From contig NZ_CP149511.1 in assembly GCF_040126305.1 (NCBI RefSeq), forward strand, positions 806,001-870,000: DNA of 64,000 nucleotides, read 5' to 3'. The notes under the pieces are model-generated. The model was given only the letters and a program-made list of their open reading frames with translations, did not search any database and was not told where the DNA came from. Shown here one piece after another: positions 8,216 to 16,334 of the stretch (positions are counted from its first letter, which is position 1; each line of letters begins with the position of its first letter). A program made the translations under genes and the position numbers. This DNA is from Pararhizobium sp. A13 (GTDB taxonomy: Bacteria; Pseudomonadota; Alphaproteobacteria; Rhizobiales; Rhizobiaceae).

Positions 8216-9415
8216 ATGGCCAAAATAGTTTGTGTTCTCTATGACGATCCGGTCGATGGATATCCGACATCCTATGCACGCGACGGCCTTCCAAAGATAG
8301 ACCACTATCCTGGCGGCCAGACACTCCCCACACCAAAGGCGACCGACTTTCAGCCTGGCGTATTGCTTGGAAGTGTTTCGGGCGAACTGGGACTGCGACA
8401 ATATCTTGAATCGCAGGGCCACACGCTCGTCGTCACGTCCGACAAGGATGGTCCCGACTCCGTCTTCGAAAGGGAACTGCAGGACGCCGAAATCGTGATT
8501 TCGCAACCCTTCTGGCCCGCATATCTGACTGCGGAACGGATGGCCAAGGCGCCGAAGCTCAAATTGGCGATCACGGCGGGCATCGGATCGGACCACGTCG
8601 ATCTTCAGGCTGCGATCGACCGCGGCATGACCGTTGCGGAGGTGACGTATTGCAATTCCATCAGCGTCTCGGAACACGTCCTGATGATGATCCTCGGCTT
8701 GGTGAGAAACTACATTCCGTCCTATCAATGGGTGGTCAAGGGCGGGTGGAACATTGCCGATTGTGCCGCCCGTTCCTATGACATCGAGGGAATGCATGTG
8801 GGAACGGTCGCGGCCGGGCGTATCGGCCTTGCCGTGCTGCGCCGCCTCAAACCTTTCGACGTACATCTTCACTATCATGATCGGCACCGGCTTCCCGAAG
8901 CGATCGAAAAAGAGCTGGACGTCACGTGGCATGCGACTGTCGAAGATATGGTCAAGGTTTGCGATGTCGTGACCATCAACTGCCCGCTTCATCCCGAGAC
9001 GGAAAATCTGTTCAACGAGAAAATGCTCTCGCAGATGAAACACGGCGCCCATCTGGTCAACACTGCCCGCGGCAAGATTTGCGATCGCGATGCTGTCGCC
9101 AAGGCATTGGAAAGCGGCCAGTTGGCCGGCTATGCGGGCGATGTCTGGTTTCCGCAGCCAGCACCAAAGGAACATCCCTGGCGAACCATGCCCCATCACG
9201 GGATGACGCCTCACATTGCCGGCACATCCTTGTCCGCCCAGGCGCGTTACGCAGCCGGGACGCGGGAAATTCTTGAGTGCTGGTTTGAGGGACGGCCCAT
9301 TCGCGAGGAATACCTGATCGTCGACGGCGGAAAACTCGCCGGCACCGGGGCCCACTCCTATAGTGCGGGGAATGCGACGGGCGGCTCCGAGGAAGCAGCC
9401 CGCTTCAAGACATGA
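8216..9415 (+). CDS. fdh: NAD-dependent formate dehydrogenase
   Basis: A 399-residue single-subunit, metal-free formate dehydrogenase that oxidises formate to CO2 with NAD. The length and sequence follow the well-studied Pseudomonas sp. 101 enzyme. Expected active-site residues are present: Asn147 in TYCNSIS, Arg285 in NTARGK and His333 in TPHIAG, each one position above the classical numbering because Met is counted. The nucleotide fold reads GTVAAGRIGLAVLRRL. The end GTGAHSYSAGNATGGSEEA is also typical. The ATG at 8216 follows AAAGGAAA; the upstream open frame to 8138 is not conserved. It stands alone, without formaldehyde-oxidation genes, so it may supply NADH or detoxify formate. Confidence 0.95.
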   Translation: MAKIVCVLYDDPVDGYPTSYARDGLPKIDHYPGGQTLPTPKATDFQPGVLLGSVSGELGLRQYLESQGHTLVVTSDKDGPDSVFERELQDAEIVISQPFWPAYLTAERMAKAPKLKLAITAGIGSDHVDLQAAIDRGMTVAEVTYCNSISVSEHVLMMILGLVRNYIPSYQWVVKGGWNIADCAARSYDIEGMHVGTVAAGRIGLAVLRRLKPFDVHLHYHDRHRLPEAIEKELDVTWHATVEDMVKVCDVVTINCPLHPETENLFNEKMLSQMKHGAHLVNTARGKICDRDAVAKALESGQLAGYAGDVWFPQPAPKEHPWRTMPHHGMTPHIAGTSLSAQARYAAGTREILECWFEGRPIREEYLIVDGGKLAGTGAHSYSAGNATGGSEEAARFKT

Positions 9416-9813
9416 TCGTCAGTTGGGTGGGTTCTATCCAGTGACGCAGCACGCCGTGAACCGATGCCGGCCGGATTGAAATGTTCCGGCCAGGCAGGGA
9501 ACGGCTGCGCGGCAGGGTATCTGGAATGTCTCAGAGAGCCGGAGCGTGATCCACACCCAAATCGGAGAAAAGGAAGGGCTGGCATGTGCGAGTGTCGAAG
9601 CTTGCTCCTATAGATAAACGGCAGCGCAGCGGATGTCATGGAACAACGTTTTCGCCTGCGCTGCTCCCGTCACTTGCGGATCCTGATTAAATCTTGGCCA
9701 TGTCAAGAATATTGCTCGCTTGAAAGAACTGTTCAAGACAACTCGTGACTGCGCGACGGCGAGGTTCCGCCTCTGCCATCTCTTGATGGTCGCCGCACTC
9801 AAAATAATTCTTA
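9416..9813. other. Gene-free stretch after fdh
   Basis: I see no supported gene in this 400-base stretch. ORFs on the minus strand lack motifs and ribosome sites. Confidence 0.4.
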
Positions 9814-9843
9814 TTGTTAAAAGTGCCGTTCACGCGGTATAAT
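9814..9843 (+). promoter_or_regulatory. Possible sigma-70 promoter of the SPW gene
   Basis: TTGTTA (9814-9819) and TATAAT (9838-9843) are separated by 18 bases and lie about 35 bases before the SPW start codon. The -10 box is a perfect consensus. This is a visual match only. Confidence 0.4.
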
Positions 9844-9876
9844 ACTTTAGTTAAACTTCAGGCTTGGAGGTCTGAT

Positions 9877-10236
9877 ATGCCAAATGCTCTGATGGAAGGA
9901 AAGAAGGTACAGGATTGGGCCAATGTGGTCTTGGCGGTATGCGTGTTCATCTCGCCGTGGGTCATCGGCTTTTCGGCCGAAGCGATCCCAACCTGGAACT
10001 CGTGGATCGTCGGTATCGTGCTCGGCGCGCTGGCGGTCGCGGCGATTTCGGCCTTCGCCGAATGGGAAGAATGGGTCAATCTGGTGCTCGGCCTCTGGCT
10101 GGCCGCGTCTCCCTGGCTGCTTGGCTTTACGGCCAATGTGAACCTGATGTGGACCAACGTGGTGCTTGGATTGCTCGTCGCCGTCGTGTCGCTCTGGGCA
10201 GTTTGGGATCATCATCATCCCCACGCCCACGCCTGA
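9877..10236 (+). CDS. SPW repeat membrane protein
   Basis: A 119-residue protein with four hydrophobic helices arranged as two repeats, each centred on an S-P-W element: CVFISPWVIGF (about residues 20-30) and WLAASPWLLGF (about 74-84), each preceded by a W-x-N/x-x-V-L pattern (DWANVVLAV and EWVNLVLGL). This is the SPW repeat family of small bacterial membrane proteins, of unknown function. The start at 9877 is preceded by TTGGAGG. A histidine-rich tail (HHHPHAHA) ends the protein and might bind metal, but that is speculation. Confidence 0.85.
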   Translation: MPNALMEGKKVQDWANVVLAVCVFISPWVIGFSAEAIPTWNSWIVGIVLGALAVAAISAFAEWEEWVNLVLGLWLAASPWLLGFTANVNLMWTNVVLGLLVAVVSLWAVWDHHHPHAHA

Positions 10237-10262
10237 GCCCGGACGGGGCTATCTCGACAAGA

Positions 10263-10285
10263 CCCGCCGCATAGAGAGCGGCGGG
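10263..10285. terminator. GC-rich stem-loop after the SPW gene
   Basis: CCCGCCGC (10263-10270) and GCGGCGGG (10278-10285) form a perfect 8-bp stem with a 7-base loop, 27 bases after the SPW stop. No T tract follows, so it may stabilise the mRNA end rather than terminate on its own. The remaining bases to 10580 show nothing else. Confidence 0.5.
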
Positions 10286-10580
10286 TGCGGACTACGATTC
10301 AAAGCCTGCTACCCGACGGATGCGTTCCTGTCTCGGGTGAGTATGAATTGATGTGTTTGACGAGGACGGCTGAATAATTCGCAATAACTCAACCACTTAG
10401 CGCCGATAACTGACACCCTACTTCATAGATTTCAGATCATTTGAAAACCCGGCGGCCCCTTTTTCCGGCCGATCGCGCAGGGTTTTATCATGTTGCTGCG
10501 ACAGGGAGTTGCCGGTGACAAGACCCGGACGAACCCAACGCCTGTTCTTTCGCTAGAGCCCGGGTCCGGTATCTCTGGAT

Positions 10581-10988
10581 CTATTGGTTATTCCAAGGGT
10601 TTGAAACGGCAAGTCCTGCCGCTTCAAAGGGACTGATATCGCGCATAGCTATGATAAATCCCTTGGAAGCGGCAATAGCGGCAATCCGTCGGGGGTCGCA
10701 AACCCCTCGCTGGCCGCCCTCGCCTTCAACACTAAGTTGGCGTATTTTCGGCGGCCCCGGTGTCAAACGGCAATACACGATCAGCGAACAATTCGAACGC
10801 ACCGGCCAGCGTTTCGCTCAGGGCCTCCTTTCGCCGCCCGCCCGGCAACGCCCGATGCCAAACTGCAGAACGGCCAGCGTCACACTGGACAGGTACGGCG
10901 TTTCAGCTCGTTCAGCCAGGAGTGCACGGCAAGAATGGGGTTCTGGTTTCATCGCCTCGGAGACGACATTGGTATCCAAGACGATCAT
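10581..10988 (-). pseudogene. fitB: FitB/VapC-type PIN-domain toxin, frameshifted
   Basis: The start MIVLDTNVVSEAMKPEP overlaps the antitoxin stop (ATGA) and is the standard PIN-domain opening with the first catalytic aspartate. The protein then moves between frames: ILAVHSWLNE in a second frame, ETPYLSSVTLA back in the first, RRKEALSETLAGAFELFADR in another, and finally IAAIAASKGFIIAMRDISPF to the end at 10581. At least three indels are needed to rebuild one chain of about 137 residues. The enzyme would have been an endoribonuclease. With these shifts no active toxin is expected. Confidence 0.75.
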
Positions 10989-11239
10989 TCAAACCTCATG
11001 GGCTCCGCCGGCGCCTTGTCGCGTACCTGGTCAAACACTGCGAAATCATCATTGGTCAGTCCCAGCCGTCGGCCGAGCTCCGCCAAGGCATCGCCTATGC
11101 GGACGCGCTGCTCCGGCTTCACGACGCTTTCCAGAATGTCGCGGACTTCTGCCTCCGTGCTGCGGCCGTGCATGGCGGCCCGCACGCGTAGAGCACGGTG
11201 CACTTCATCGGGCACATTGCGCACGGTTAGGATAGCCAT
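10985..11239 (-). CDS. fitA: FitA-type ribbon-helix-helix antitoxin
   Basis: An 84-residue protein beginning MAILTVRNVPDEVHRALRVR, the ribbon-helix-helix DNA-binding fold of FitA/StbC antitoxins, with HGRSTEAEVRDILE following and a C-terminal tail that normally blocks the toxin. It is intact although its toxin partner downstream is broken. Its stop overlaps the toxin start. TGCA half-sites at 11270 and 11286 frame an imperfect inverted repeat upstream (11270-11289) that could be its operator. Confidence 0.85.
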   Translation of the reverse strand: MAILTVRNVPDEVHRALRVRAAMHGRSTEAEVRDILESVVKPEQRVRIGDALAELGRRLGLTNDDFAVFDQVRDKAPAEPMRFE

Positions 11240-11420
11240 AGTCGAAACCTCGTACTTGCTTTCAATGATTGCAATATTACTATTATGCAGTTATATCGCG
11301 AGTTTTCCGCGGCCGCACCTCCCATTTTACATTCCGCGCCGGCGAGTTTTTCAGGACAACAGCACGCTTCCGAGGAAGGCCGTCTTGTGAGGCGTCTGCG
11401 CTGTCCTGATTATAGGTCGT

Positions 11421-11843
11421 ATGGACACCTATACGACCAAGAACGATTTCCAGCTCATGGAGATCGTGGACATGGGCCGGCGGCGCCGGTTAAGCATTAA
11501 AGCGAAGCGGCAGATCGTTGATGAAAGCTATACGAGCGGCGACAGCGTTTCGACCGTTGCTCGTCGACACGGCATATTTCCAGCCCAATTGTTTGGTTGG
11601 CGTCGAGCGGCCCGCGATGGGGAATACGGGGCATGGAGCGAAATCGCATCCGGGACCGGTTTTACAGCCGTGCGAATTGCGGACGAGCTGCGCCCTCGAC
11701 GGCACAACCAGAGCCATGACCTAAACTCCGGCAAAGGTCGTTTCGAGATTGTAAGCTCAAACGGCCGGCGAGTGATTGTTGATCGGGATGTCGACATTGA
11801 CGTACTGTTGCGGATCGTGCGCGGCCTGGAGAAGTTACGATGA
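11421..11843 (+). CDS. tnpA: IS66 TnpA accessory protein
   Basis: A 140-residue protein with the IS66 OrfA helix-turn-helix (RRRRLSIKAKRQIVDESY then STVARRHGIFPAQLFGWRR). It overlaps tnpB by 4 bases in the usual IS66 arrangement. Because tnpC is lost, the gene is a leftover of a dead element, although its reading frame is intact. Confidence 0.8.
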   Translation: MDTYTTKNDFQLMEIVDMGRRRRLSIKAKRQIVDESYTSGDSVSTVARRHGIFPAQLFGWRRAARDGEYGAWSEIASGTGFTAVRIADELRPRRHNQSHDLNSGKGRFEIVSSNGRRVIVDRDVDIDVLLRIVRGLEKLR

Positions 11844-12187
11844 TCCCGATCCCGGCAGGTGTCCGGGTTTGGTCGGCGACAGGTTATACCGACATGCGGT
11901 GCGGGTTTCCGTCGCTGGCGCTCCGGGTGCAGGAAGTTCTGAAACACGACCCTCTCGGCGGTCATTTGTTTTGATTCAGGGGCCGCCGCGGTGATCTGAT
12001 AAAATTGATTTGGCATGATGGCCAGGGGGCCCGCTTGTTCAAGAAAAAATTGGAACGAGGCAGGTTCATATGGCCGTCTGCGGCCGATGGCACGGTAACG
12101 ATTTCCACGGCGCAGCTCTCGTATTTGCTGTCTGGAACCGACTGGCGAAACCCGCAGGAAACATGGCGCCCCACGCGGGTCGGCTAG
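11840..12187 (+). pseudogene. tnpB: IS66 TnpB with in-frame stop
   Basis: The frame starts at 11840 (MIPIPAGVRVW) and ends at 12187, 115 codons plus stop, the standard TnpB length. A TGA at 11972-11974 interrupts it where relatives have Cys in LFCFRGRRGD. The rest (DLIKLIWHDGQG, then TDWRNPQETWRPTRVG) is well preserved, so the mutation is recent or the codon is occasionally read through. Confidence 0.8.
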
Positions 12188-12303
12188 CATTATTCGAGCC
12201 GGCCGGATGTGATTTGAAGAGAAGTGGTGGTTCGAGTCAGTTCGAACACGTATCTCGGTGTCATCAAGCTGGACGTAGCTGACAAGCTGTTGTATCGAAA
12301 AAC

Positions 12304-12319
12304 GACGAATTATTTCGTC
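12304..12319 (+). promoter_or_regulatory. Stem-loop in the Sel1 gene leader
   Basis: GACGAA (12304-12309) and TTCGTC (12314-12319) form a 6-bp hairpin with a TTAT loop, about 28 bases before the start codon and just before the GGGAAGG ribosome site. It could affect mRNA stability or translation. A second inverted repeat, GTTCGA/TCGAAC, lies near 12230-12247. Confidence 0.3.
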
Positions 12320-12347
12320 TTACTCGAATATTAGGGAAGGAAATTCC

Positions 12348-14639
12348 ATGAAAAATTGGTTCTTTTTTACCTCACTTCTTTTGACAGTTTCTTTGAGCGT
12401 TGCGTCGATCGGGCACGCATTTGCCCAAGACACATCTATTGCTGAATCACTCAAAGCGGTTAAAACATTTGAAGAATTGCGGAATGAAATTCAGCAATCC
12501 AAAGATCCGCAAAAAATTAAAGGAGCCCTTGCCGAGTTGGAAACGCTGGCTGCGGCTGGGGATGCAAAGGCTTCCATTCGTGTCGGTGAAGTCTATCGCG
12601 ATGGTACGATTGTAACAGCCGATCCGCAGAAGGCATTCGAAGCGTTTCAGCGGGCCGCCAATGCCGGAAACGCTACAGGCAAGATTCGTCTGGGTGATGC
12701 CTTTATTAAGGGTATCGGTGTTGAAGCAGATCCTGCCAAAGGTATTTCGCTTATCGAAGAGGCTGCTCAAACGGGCAGTGGCGGTGCCTTGCAAGCTCTT
12801 GGTGATGCTTATTCGCAAGGGGGCGCGGTTGCAGTAGATGGTGAGAAAGCACTGAGTTATTATCAGCGCGCGATCGATGCCGGCAACACAAATGTTCTTG
12901 TTCGTGTCGGTGAAGTCTATCGCGATGGTACGATTGTAACAGCCGATCCGCAGAAGGCATTCGAAGCGTTTCAGCGGGCTGCCAATGCCGGAAACGCTAC
13001 AGGCAAGATTCGTCTGGGTGATGCCTTTATTAAGGGTATCGGTGTTGAAGCAGATCCTGCCAAAGGTATTTCGCTTATCGAAGAGGTTGCTCGAACGGGC
13101 AGCGGCGGTGCCTTGCAAGCTCTTGGTGATGCTTATTCGCAAGGGGGCGCGGTTGCAGTAGATGGTGAGAAAGCACTGAGTTATTATCAGCGCGCGATCG
13201 ATGCCGGCAACACAAACGTTCTTGTTCGTGTCGGTGAAGTCTATCGCGATGGTACGATTGTAACAGCCGATCCGCAGAAGGCATTCGAAGCGTTTCAGCG
13301 GGCTGCCAATGCCGGAAACGCTACAGGCAAGATTCGTCTGGGTGATGCCTTTATTAAGGGTATCGGTGTTGAAGCAGATCCTGCCAAAGGTATTTCGCTT
13401 ATCGAAGAGGTTGCTCAAACGGGCAGTGGCGGTGCCTTGCAAGCTCTTGGTGATGCTTATTCGCAAGGGGGCGCGGTTGCAGTAGATGGTGAGAAAGCAC
13501 TGAGTTATTATCAGCGCGCGATCGATGCCGGCAACACAAATGTTCTTGTTCGTGTCGGTGAAGTCTATCGCGATGGTACGATTGTAACAGCCGATCCGCA
13601 GAAGGCATTCGAAGCGTTTCAGCGGGCTGCCAATGCCGGAAACGCTACAGGCAAGATTCGTCTGGGTGATGCCTTTATTAAGGGTATCGGTGTCTCAAAG
13701 GATGCAGAGCGTGGCATTGCACTGATTAAAGACGCGACGACGCGAGATAGTCGAGCCCTAATCTCTCTCGGAGATTATCTTTCTCGCGGGGACTTTGTTC
13801 AGGCGGATGCAAAGGCAAGCCTTGATGCGTTTTTGACGGCAGGGGAGGCAGGCAATGCAGGGGCCTACTTACGTCTCGCGGAAATTTATCGTGACGGCAT
13901 GTTGGTGCCTCGAAATGTAGAGAAGTCAGTCGAATACTTTCGAAAGGCCGCGGGCATGGGGCAACGTTCTGCTCTGTTATCGCTTGGCGAGAGCCATGTT
14001 TATCAGCGCTACGGAAGAAAGTCTGACAGGAATGCAGGTCTTAAACTTATCGCGGATGCTGCAAAGCTGGGAAATGAGCAAGCGGTCGTGATCCTCGCAA
14101 ATCTACAGATTTCCGGAAACGGCGTTTCGAAAAATCCAGCCAAAGCTGTCAAAGCGCTGCTGGAAGCGGCAGACGCGCGCAATGCGCGGGCTGCAAATAC
14201 GCTTGTCGCGATTTATAGAGATGGTCGAGGCAAGGACATTTCCAAAAACCTCGTTAAAGCCCGTGAGTATCTCTCACGCTATGAAAATCTCTATTCTCCG
14301 ACTGATCTCACAAGGGAGAGAATTGTGCTTCTGGCGGCATCTGCCAGCTCAATCGCCGATTATAGGCAATTGTCGGAATCTCTCAGTGCAGCGCCGCCGG
14401 TGATACAATCCAGTACGATATCGCGACTTCGCGCGAGTAACCCCAACGCCTATGTTTATGTTGTGCAGGATCGCTTGAAGCAACGGGGCTTGTATTCAGG
14501 TCCGCTCAACGGCATGCTGACACGATCGACGATCCAGGCATTAAATAAATTATGCCAGAAAAGTCCGGCTACCAACCGTTGCGACAGAGGGCCTCTGAAT
14601 AGCGCTGCAGCAAATCTGGTCTCTGTTCTTCTCAATTAA
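12348..14639 (+). CDS. Sel1-repeat periplasmic protein with peptidoglycan-binding-like end
   Basis: A 763-residue exported protein. Residues 1-26 form a signal peptide (cleavage near HAFA-QD). From about residue 45 to 650 it is built of Sel1/TPR-like 36-residue helical pairs (patterns such as VYRDGTIVTADPQKAFEAF and AFIKGIGVEADPAKG). Residues 78-448 comprise three complete and one partial copy of a 108-residue block that is nearly identical at DNA level. The C-terminal 65 residues (VQDRLKQRGLYSGPLNGML, then TIQALNKLC) resemble a peptidoglycan-binding domain. It precedes polysaccharide genes, and Sel1 scaffolds such as AlgK act in exopolysaccharide export, so a scaffold role is plausible but inferred. 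Confidence 0.85.
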   Translation: MKNWFFFTSLLLTVSLSVASIGHAFAQDTSIAESLKAVKTFEELRNEIQQSKDPQKIKGALAELETLAAAGDAKASIRVGEVYRDGTIVTADPQKAFEAFQRAANAGNATGKIRLGDAFIKGIGVEADPAKGISLIEEAAQTGSGGALQALGDAYSQGGAVAVDGEKALSYYQRAIDAGNTNVLVRVGEVYRDGTIVTADPQKAFEAFQRAANAGNATGKIRLGDAFIKGIGVEADPAKGISLIEEVARTGSGGALQALGDAYSQGGAVAVDGEKALSYYQRAIDAGNTNVLVRVGEVYRDGTIVTADPQKAFEAFQRAANAGNATGKIRLGDAFIKGIGVEADPAKGISLIEEVAQTGSGGALQALGDAYSQGGAVAVDGEKALSYYQRAIDAGNTNVLVRVGEVYRDGTIVTADPQKAFEAFQRAANAGNATGKIRLGDAFIKGIGVSKDAERGIALIKDATTRDSRALISLGDYLSRGDFVQADAKASLDAFLTAGEAGNAGAYLRLAEIYRDGMLVPRNVEKSVEYFRKAAGMGQRSALLSLGESHVYQRYGRKSDRNAGLKLIADAAKLGNEQAVVILANLQISGNGVSKNPAKAVKALLEAADARNARAANTLVAIYRDGRGKDISKNLVKAREYLSRYENLYSPTDLTRERIVLLAASASSIADYRQLSESLSAAPPVIQSSTISRLRASNPNAYVYVVQDRLKQRGLYSGPLNGMLTRSTIQALNKLCQKSPATNRCDRGPLNSAAANLVSVLLN
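12579..13693 (+). repeat. Tandem 324-bp repeats inside the Sel1 gene
   Basis: The same sequence begins at 12579, 12903, 13227 and 13551, an exact period of 324 bases. The fourth copy stops at 13693 after 143 bases. Copies differ only at scattered positions (for example GAGGCT versus GAGGTT, CAAACG versus CGAACG). Each unit encodes three 36-residue Sel1 repeats, so copy number can change without breaking the frame. Confidence 0.95.
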
Positions 14640-14656
14640 CGCCCGCCGGAGCCAGT

Positions 14657-14690
14657 GCCACCCGTTTGAATTTAAACTCATGCGGGTGGC
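14657..14690 (+). terminator. Terminator-like hairpin after the Sel1 gene
   Basis: GCCACCCG (14657-14664) pairs perfectly with CGGGTGGC (14683-14690) around an 18-base loop, followed by TTAT. It lies 17 bases beyond the stop codon. Confidence 0.55.
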
Positions 14691-14837
14691 TTATCTGCAT
14701 GAAATCATCCGGTTCATGCCGCTGCCGCGTTGTTATCGGGCCTGTCTTGTGATTACGTGCAATATGAATTCCACTGATTGGCCCAGTTAAAAAACGGGGG
14801 ACTACCCTGACGTTAACCGATTCTTAAAGTCGCCTGA

Positions 14838-14877
14838 ATTTTGCGTTGCAAAATATAATTTTGCGTTGCAATATATC
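14838..14877. repeat. Two adjacent 20-bp AT-rich direct repeats
   Basis: AATTTTGCGTTGCAAAATAT at 14838-14857 is followed at once by AATTTTGCGTTGCAATATAT at 14858-14877, with one difference. Each copy contains the partial palindrome TTGCGTTGCAA. A two-helical-turn spacing suggests a binding site for a regulator, about 130 bases before the exonuclease gene. Confidence 0.5.
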
Positions 14878-15009
14878 TCGTCCTTTGGCATTTCTGAGGT
14901 CTGTACAAACAACCTACCGGGATTTTGCCAATCCAGCTGCTCTATGACCACCAAATTCTTTCAGCGTTGCTCAAAGACTTTTTAATATTGATTTTGAAAC
15001 AGGGCCAAG

Positions 15010-15606
15010 ATGACTGGCGTGGTGTACATAGTAACTGATATTGAGGCCGATGGCCCCTATCCTGAAGACAACTCGATGCTCAGCATTGCGTCCGTGGCCA
15101 TTGACGCAACCGGTAAGATCCTGGATCACTTTTCAGCGAATCTTATCGAGCGCGAGAACGCCAAACAGGATTCGGGAACGATGCATTGGTGGGGACACAA
15201 TGACGACGCTTGGTCCAAGCTTCAGGTGGGGCGTGGCGAGCCAGGCAAGTGCCTCGCCTTGTGGTGCGATTGGGTGCTAACCCACGCCGGAATAAAGGTG
15301 TTTGCAGCACATCCTTTGGCCTTTGATGGCCATTGGGTGGATTGGAATATTAAGTATTTTCTTGGACGCCGCCTTTTTGACAGGCCAAGGGAGCCTGGGC
15401 TCTGCGCGGGAAGTGGGCTTGATATCATTTCGCTGTTGATGGGTAAGTTAGGTTGGAATTATCAGGAATGTCGCCGGGAAAACTATCGAGACGCGTGGCT
15501 TGGTAATATTCCTCACGATCATAGCGCGCTATCGGACGCACGAGGTTATGCCCATTTGCTTGGACTGCTTTTGACAAGAGATCGTGCTGAATTACTGTCC
15601 ATGTAA
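15010..15606 (+). CDS. DEDDh-type 3'-5' exonuclease
   Basis: A 198-residue exonuclease of the RNase T/DnaQ superfamily. The first acidic pair is in VTDIEADG (Asp10, Glu12), a middle Asp lies in HPLAFDGHWVDW, and the final His-Asp pair is HDHSALSDARG near the C-terminus. These four acidic residues bind two metal ions that hydrolyse nucleotides from 3' ends. The setting in a polysaccharide cluster is unusual and suggests no direct partnership. The start at 15010 gives the family's normal length. The ribosome site is weak (AACAGGG). Confidence 0.8.
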   Translation: MTGVVYIVTDIEADGPYPEDNSMLSIASVAIDATGKILDHFSANLIERENAKQDSGTMHWWGHNDDAWSKLQVGRGEPGKCLALWCDWVLTHAGIKVFAAHPLAFDGHWVDWNIKYFLGRRLFDRPREPGLCAGSGLDIISLLMGKLGWNYQECRRENYRDAWLGNIPHDHSALSDARGYAHLLGLLLTRDRAELLSM

Positions 15607-15647
15607 AATGGTTTGGAATATTTTAATAAAATTAGAAGGGATTCACT

Positions 15648-16334
15648 TTGAAACATAAATTAGTTGCTTTGATGCCCATGCGTCACTCCTCGGAGCGTAT
15701 AAAAGGCAAGAACTATCGGGCGTTTGGAGATGGCAGACCGCTTTTTCAACATATGCTGGATCTACTGGTATCGACCGAAGGCGTAGATAAAGTCGTTATC
15801 GATACGGATTCCGAGGTGATATTCGACATATGCAGGCGAGACTATCCTCAAGTCGTTCTTATTGAGCGCCCACTTCATCTTCGCGATGGCTCTACACCAA
15901 TGAACAATGTGCTCCTACATGACATCAATCAGGTTGATAGCGAGTTCTATTTGCAGACACACTCCACCAACCCGCTGATGACCAAAGACACCCTGAAGCG
16001 GGCGGTGGACACATTCTTAGCAAAATATCCCATCAACGATTCGCTCTTCTCCGTAACCCGCATGCAGACGCGACTTTGGGATGAGTTAGCACGGGCGATC
16101 AACCACAACCCGTCGATACTCTTAAGAACGCAAGATCTTCCACCCGTATATAACGAAAATTCCTGCATCTACATTTTCGAGAAGAGAACTCTCGTTGAAC
16201 GCCAGAACCGCATTGGCTATAGGCCAATCATGTTCGAAATGGATCCGTTCGAAGCTCAGGACATTGACGAGGAAATCAATTTTCAGGTTGCAGAAGCGAT
16301 ATTTCATGCGCAGTCCGCGAGGATTGTGGAATGA
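15648..16334 (+). CDS. CMP-sugar cytidylyltransferase, NeuA/KdsB-like
   Basis: A 228-residue nucleotidyltransferase. The N-terminus carries the CTP-binding pattern ALMPMRHSSERIKGKN (about residues 5-20), followed by VDKVVIDTDSE and later HSTNPLMTKDTL and EMDPFEAQDIDE, all typical of acylneuraminate cytidylyltransferases that activate acidic sugars as CMP-sugars. Which sugar is not clear from sequence. GAAGGG precedes the ATG. The stop overlaps the start of the following dehydrogenase (ATGA), so the two probably act together. A fragment of a second such enzyme lies at 20560. Confidence 0.8.
   Translation: MKHKLVALMPMRHSSERIKGKNYRAFGDGRPLFQHMLDLLVSTEGVDKVVIDTDSEVIFDICRRDYPQVVLIERPLHLRDGSTPMNNVLLHDINQVDSEFYLQTHSTNPLMTKDTLKRAVDTFLAKYPINDSLFSVTRMQTRLWDELARAINHNPSILLRTQDLPPVYNENSCIYIFEKRTLVERQNRIGYRPIMFEMDPFEAQDIDEEINFQVAEAIFHAQSARIVE

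Larger units (their letters stand above)
11362..12196 (+). mobile_element. Truncated IS66-family element (left end, tnpA, tnpB)
   Basis: The left end GCACGCTTCCGAGGAAGG (from 11362) matches the left terminal repeat of the larger IS66 at 26325 (GTACGCATACGCGGAAGG). tnpA and a nonsense-mutated tnpB follow. Just after the tnpB stop, similarity to the larger copy ends within TAGCATTATT, and the transposase gene and right end are missing. It cannot move by itself. Confidence 0.75.
14640..15009. other. Non-coding stretch with terminator and direct repeat
   Basis: No gene is visible. It holds a terminator-like hairpin close to the Sel1 stop and a pair of AT-rich 20-bp direct repeats, listed separately. 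The base composition is markedly more AT-rich than the surrounding genes. Confidence 0.5.

Noticed and set aside
8174..9355. A 393-codon frame antisense to formate dehydrogenase
   Set aside because: The opposite strand encodes a complete enzyme with all active-site residues; the antisense product has no family traits.
12447..13466. A 339-codon repetitive frame antisense to the Sel1 gene
   Set aside because: Its repeats merely reflect the 324-bp DNA repeats of the sense gene, which has a signal peptide and a good ribosome site.
12579..13693. CRISPR-like array
   Set aside because: The repeats are 324 bp, contiguous and in frame within a coding gene, with no spacers and no cas genes.
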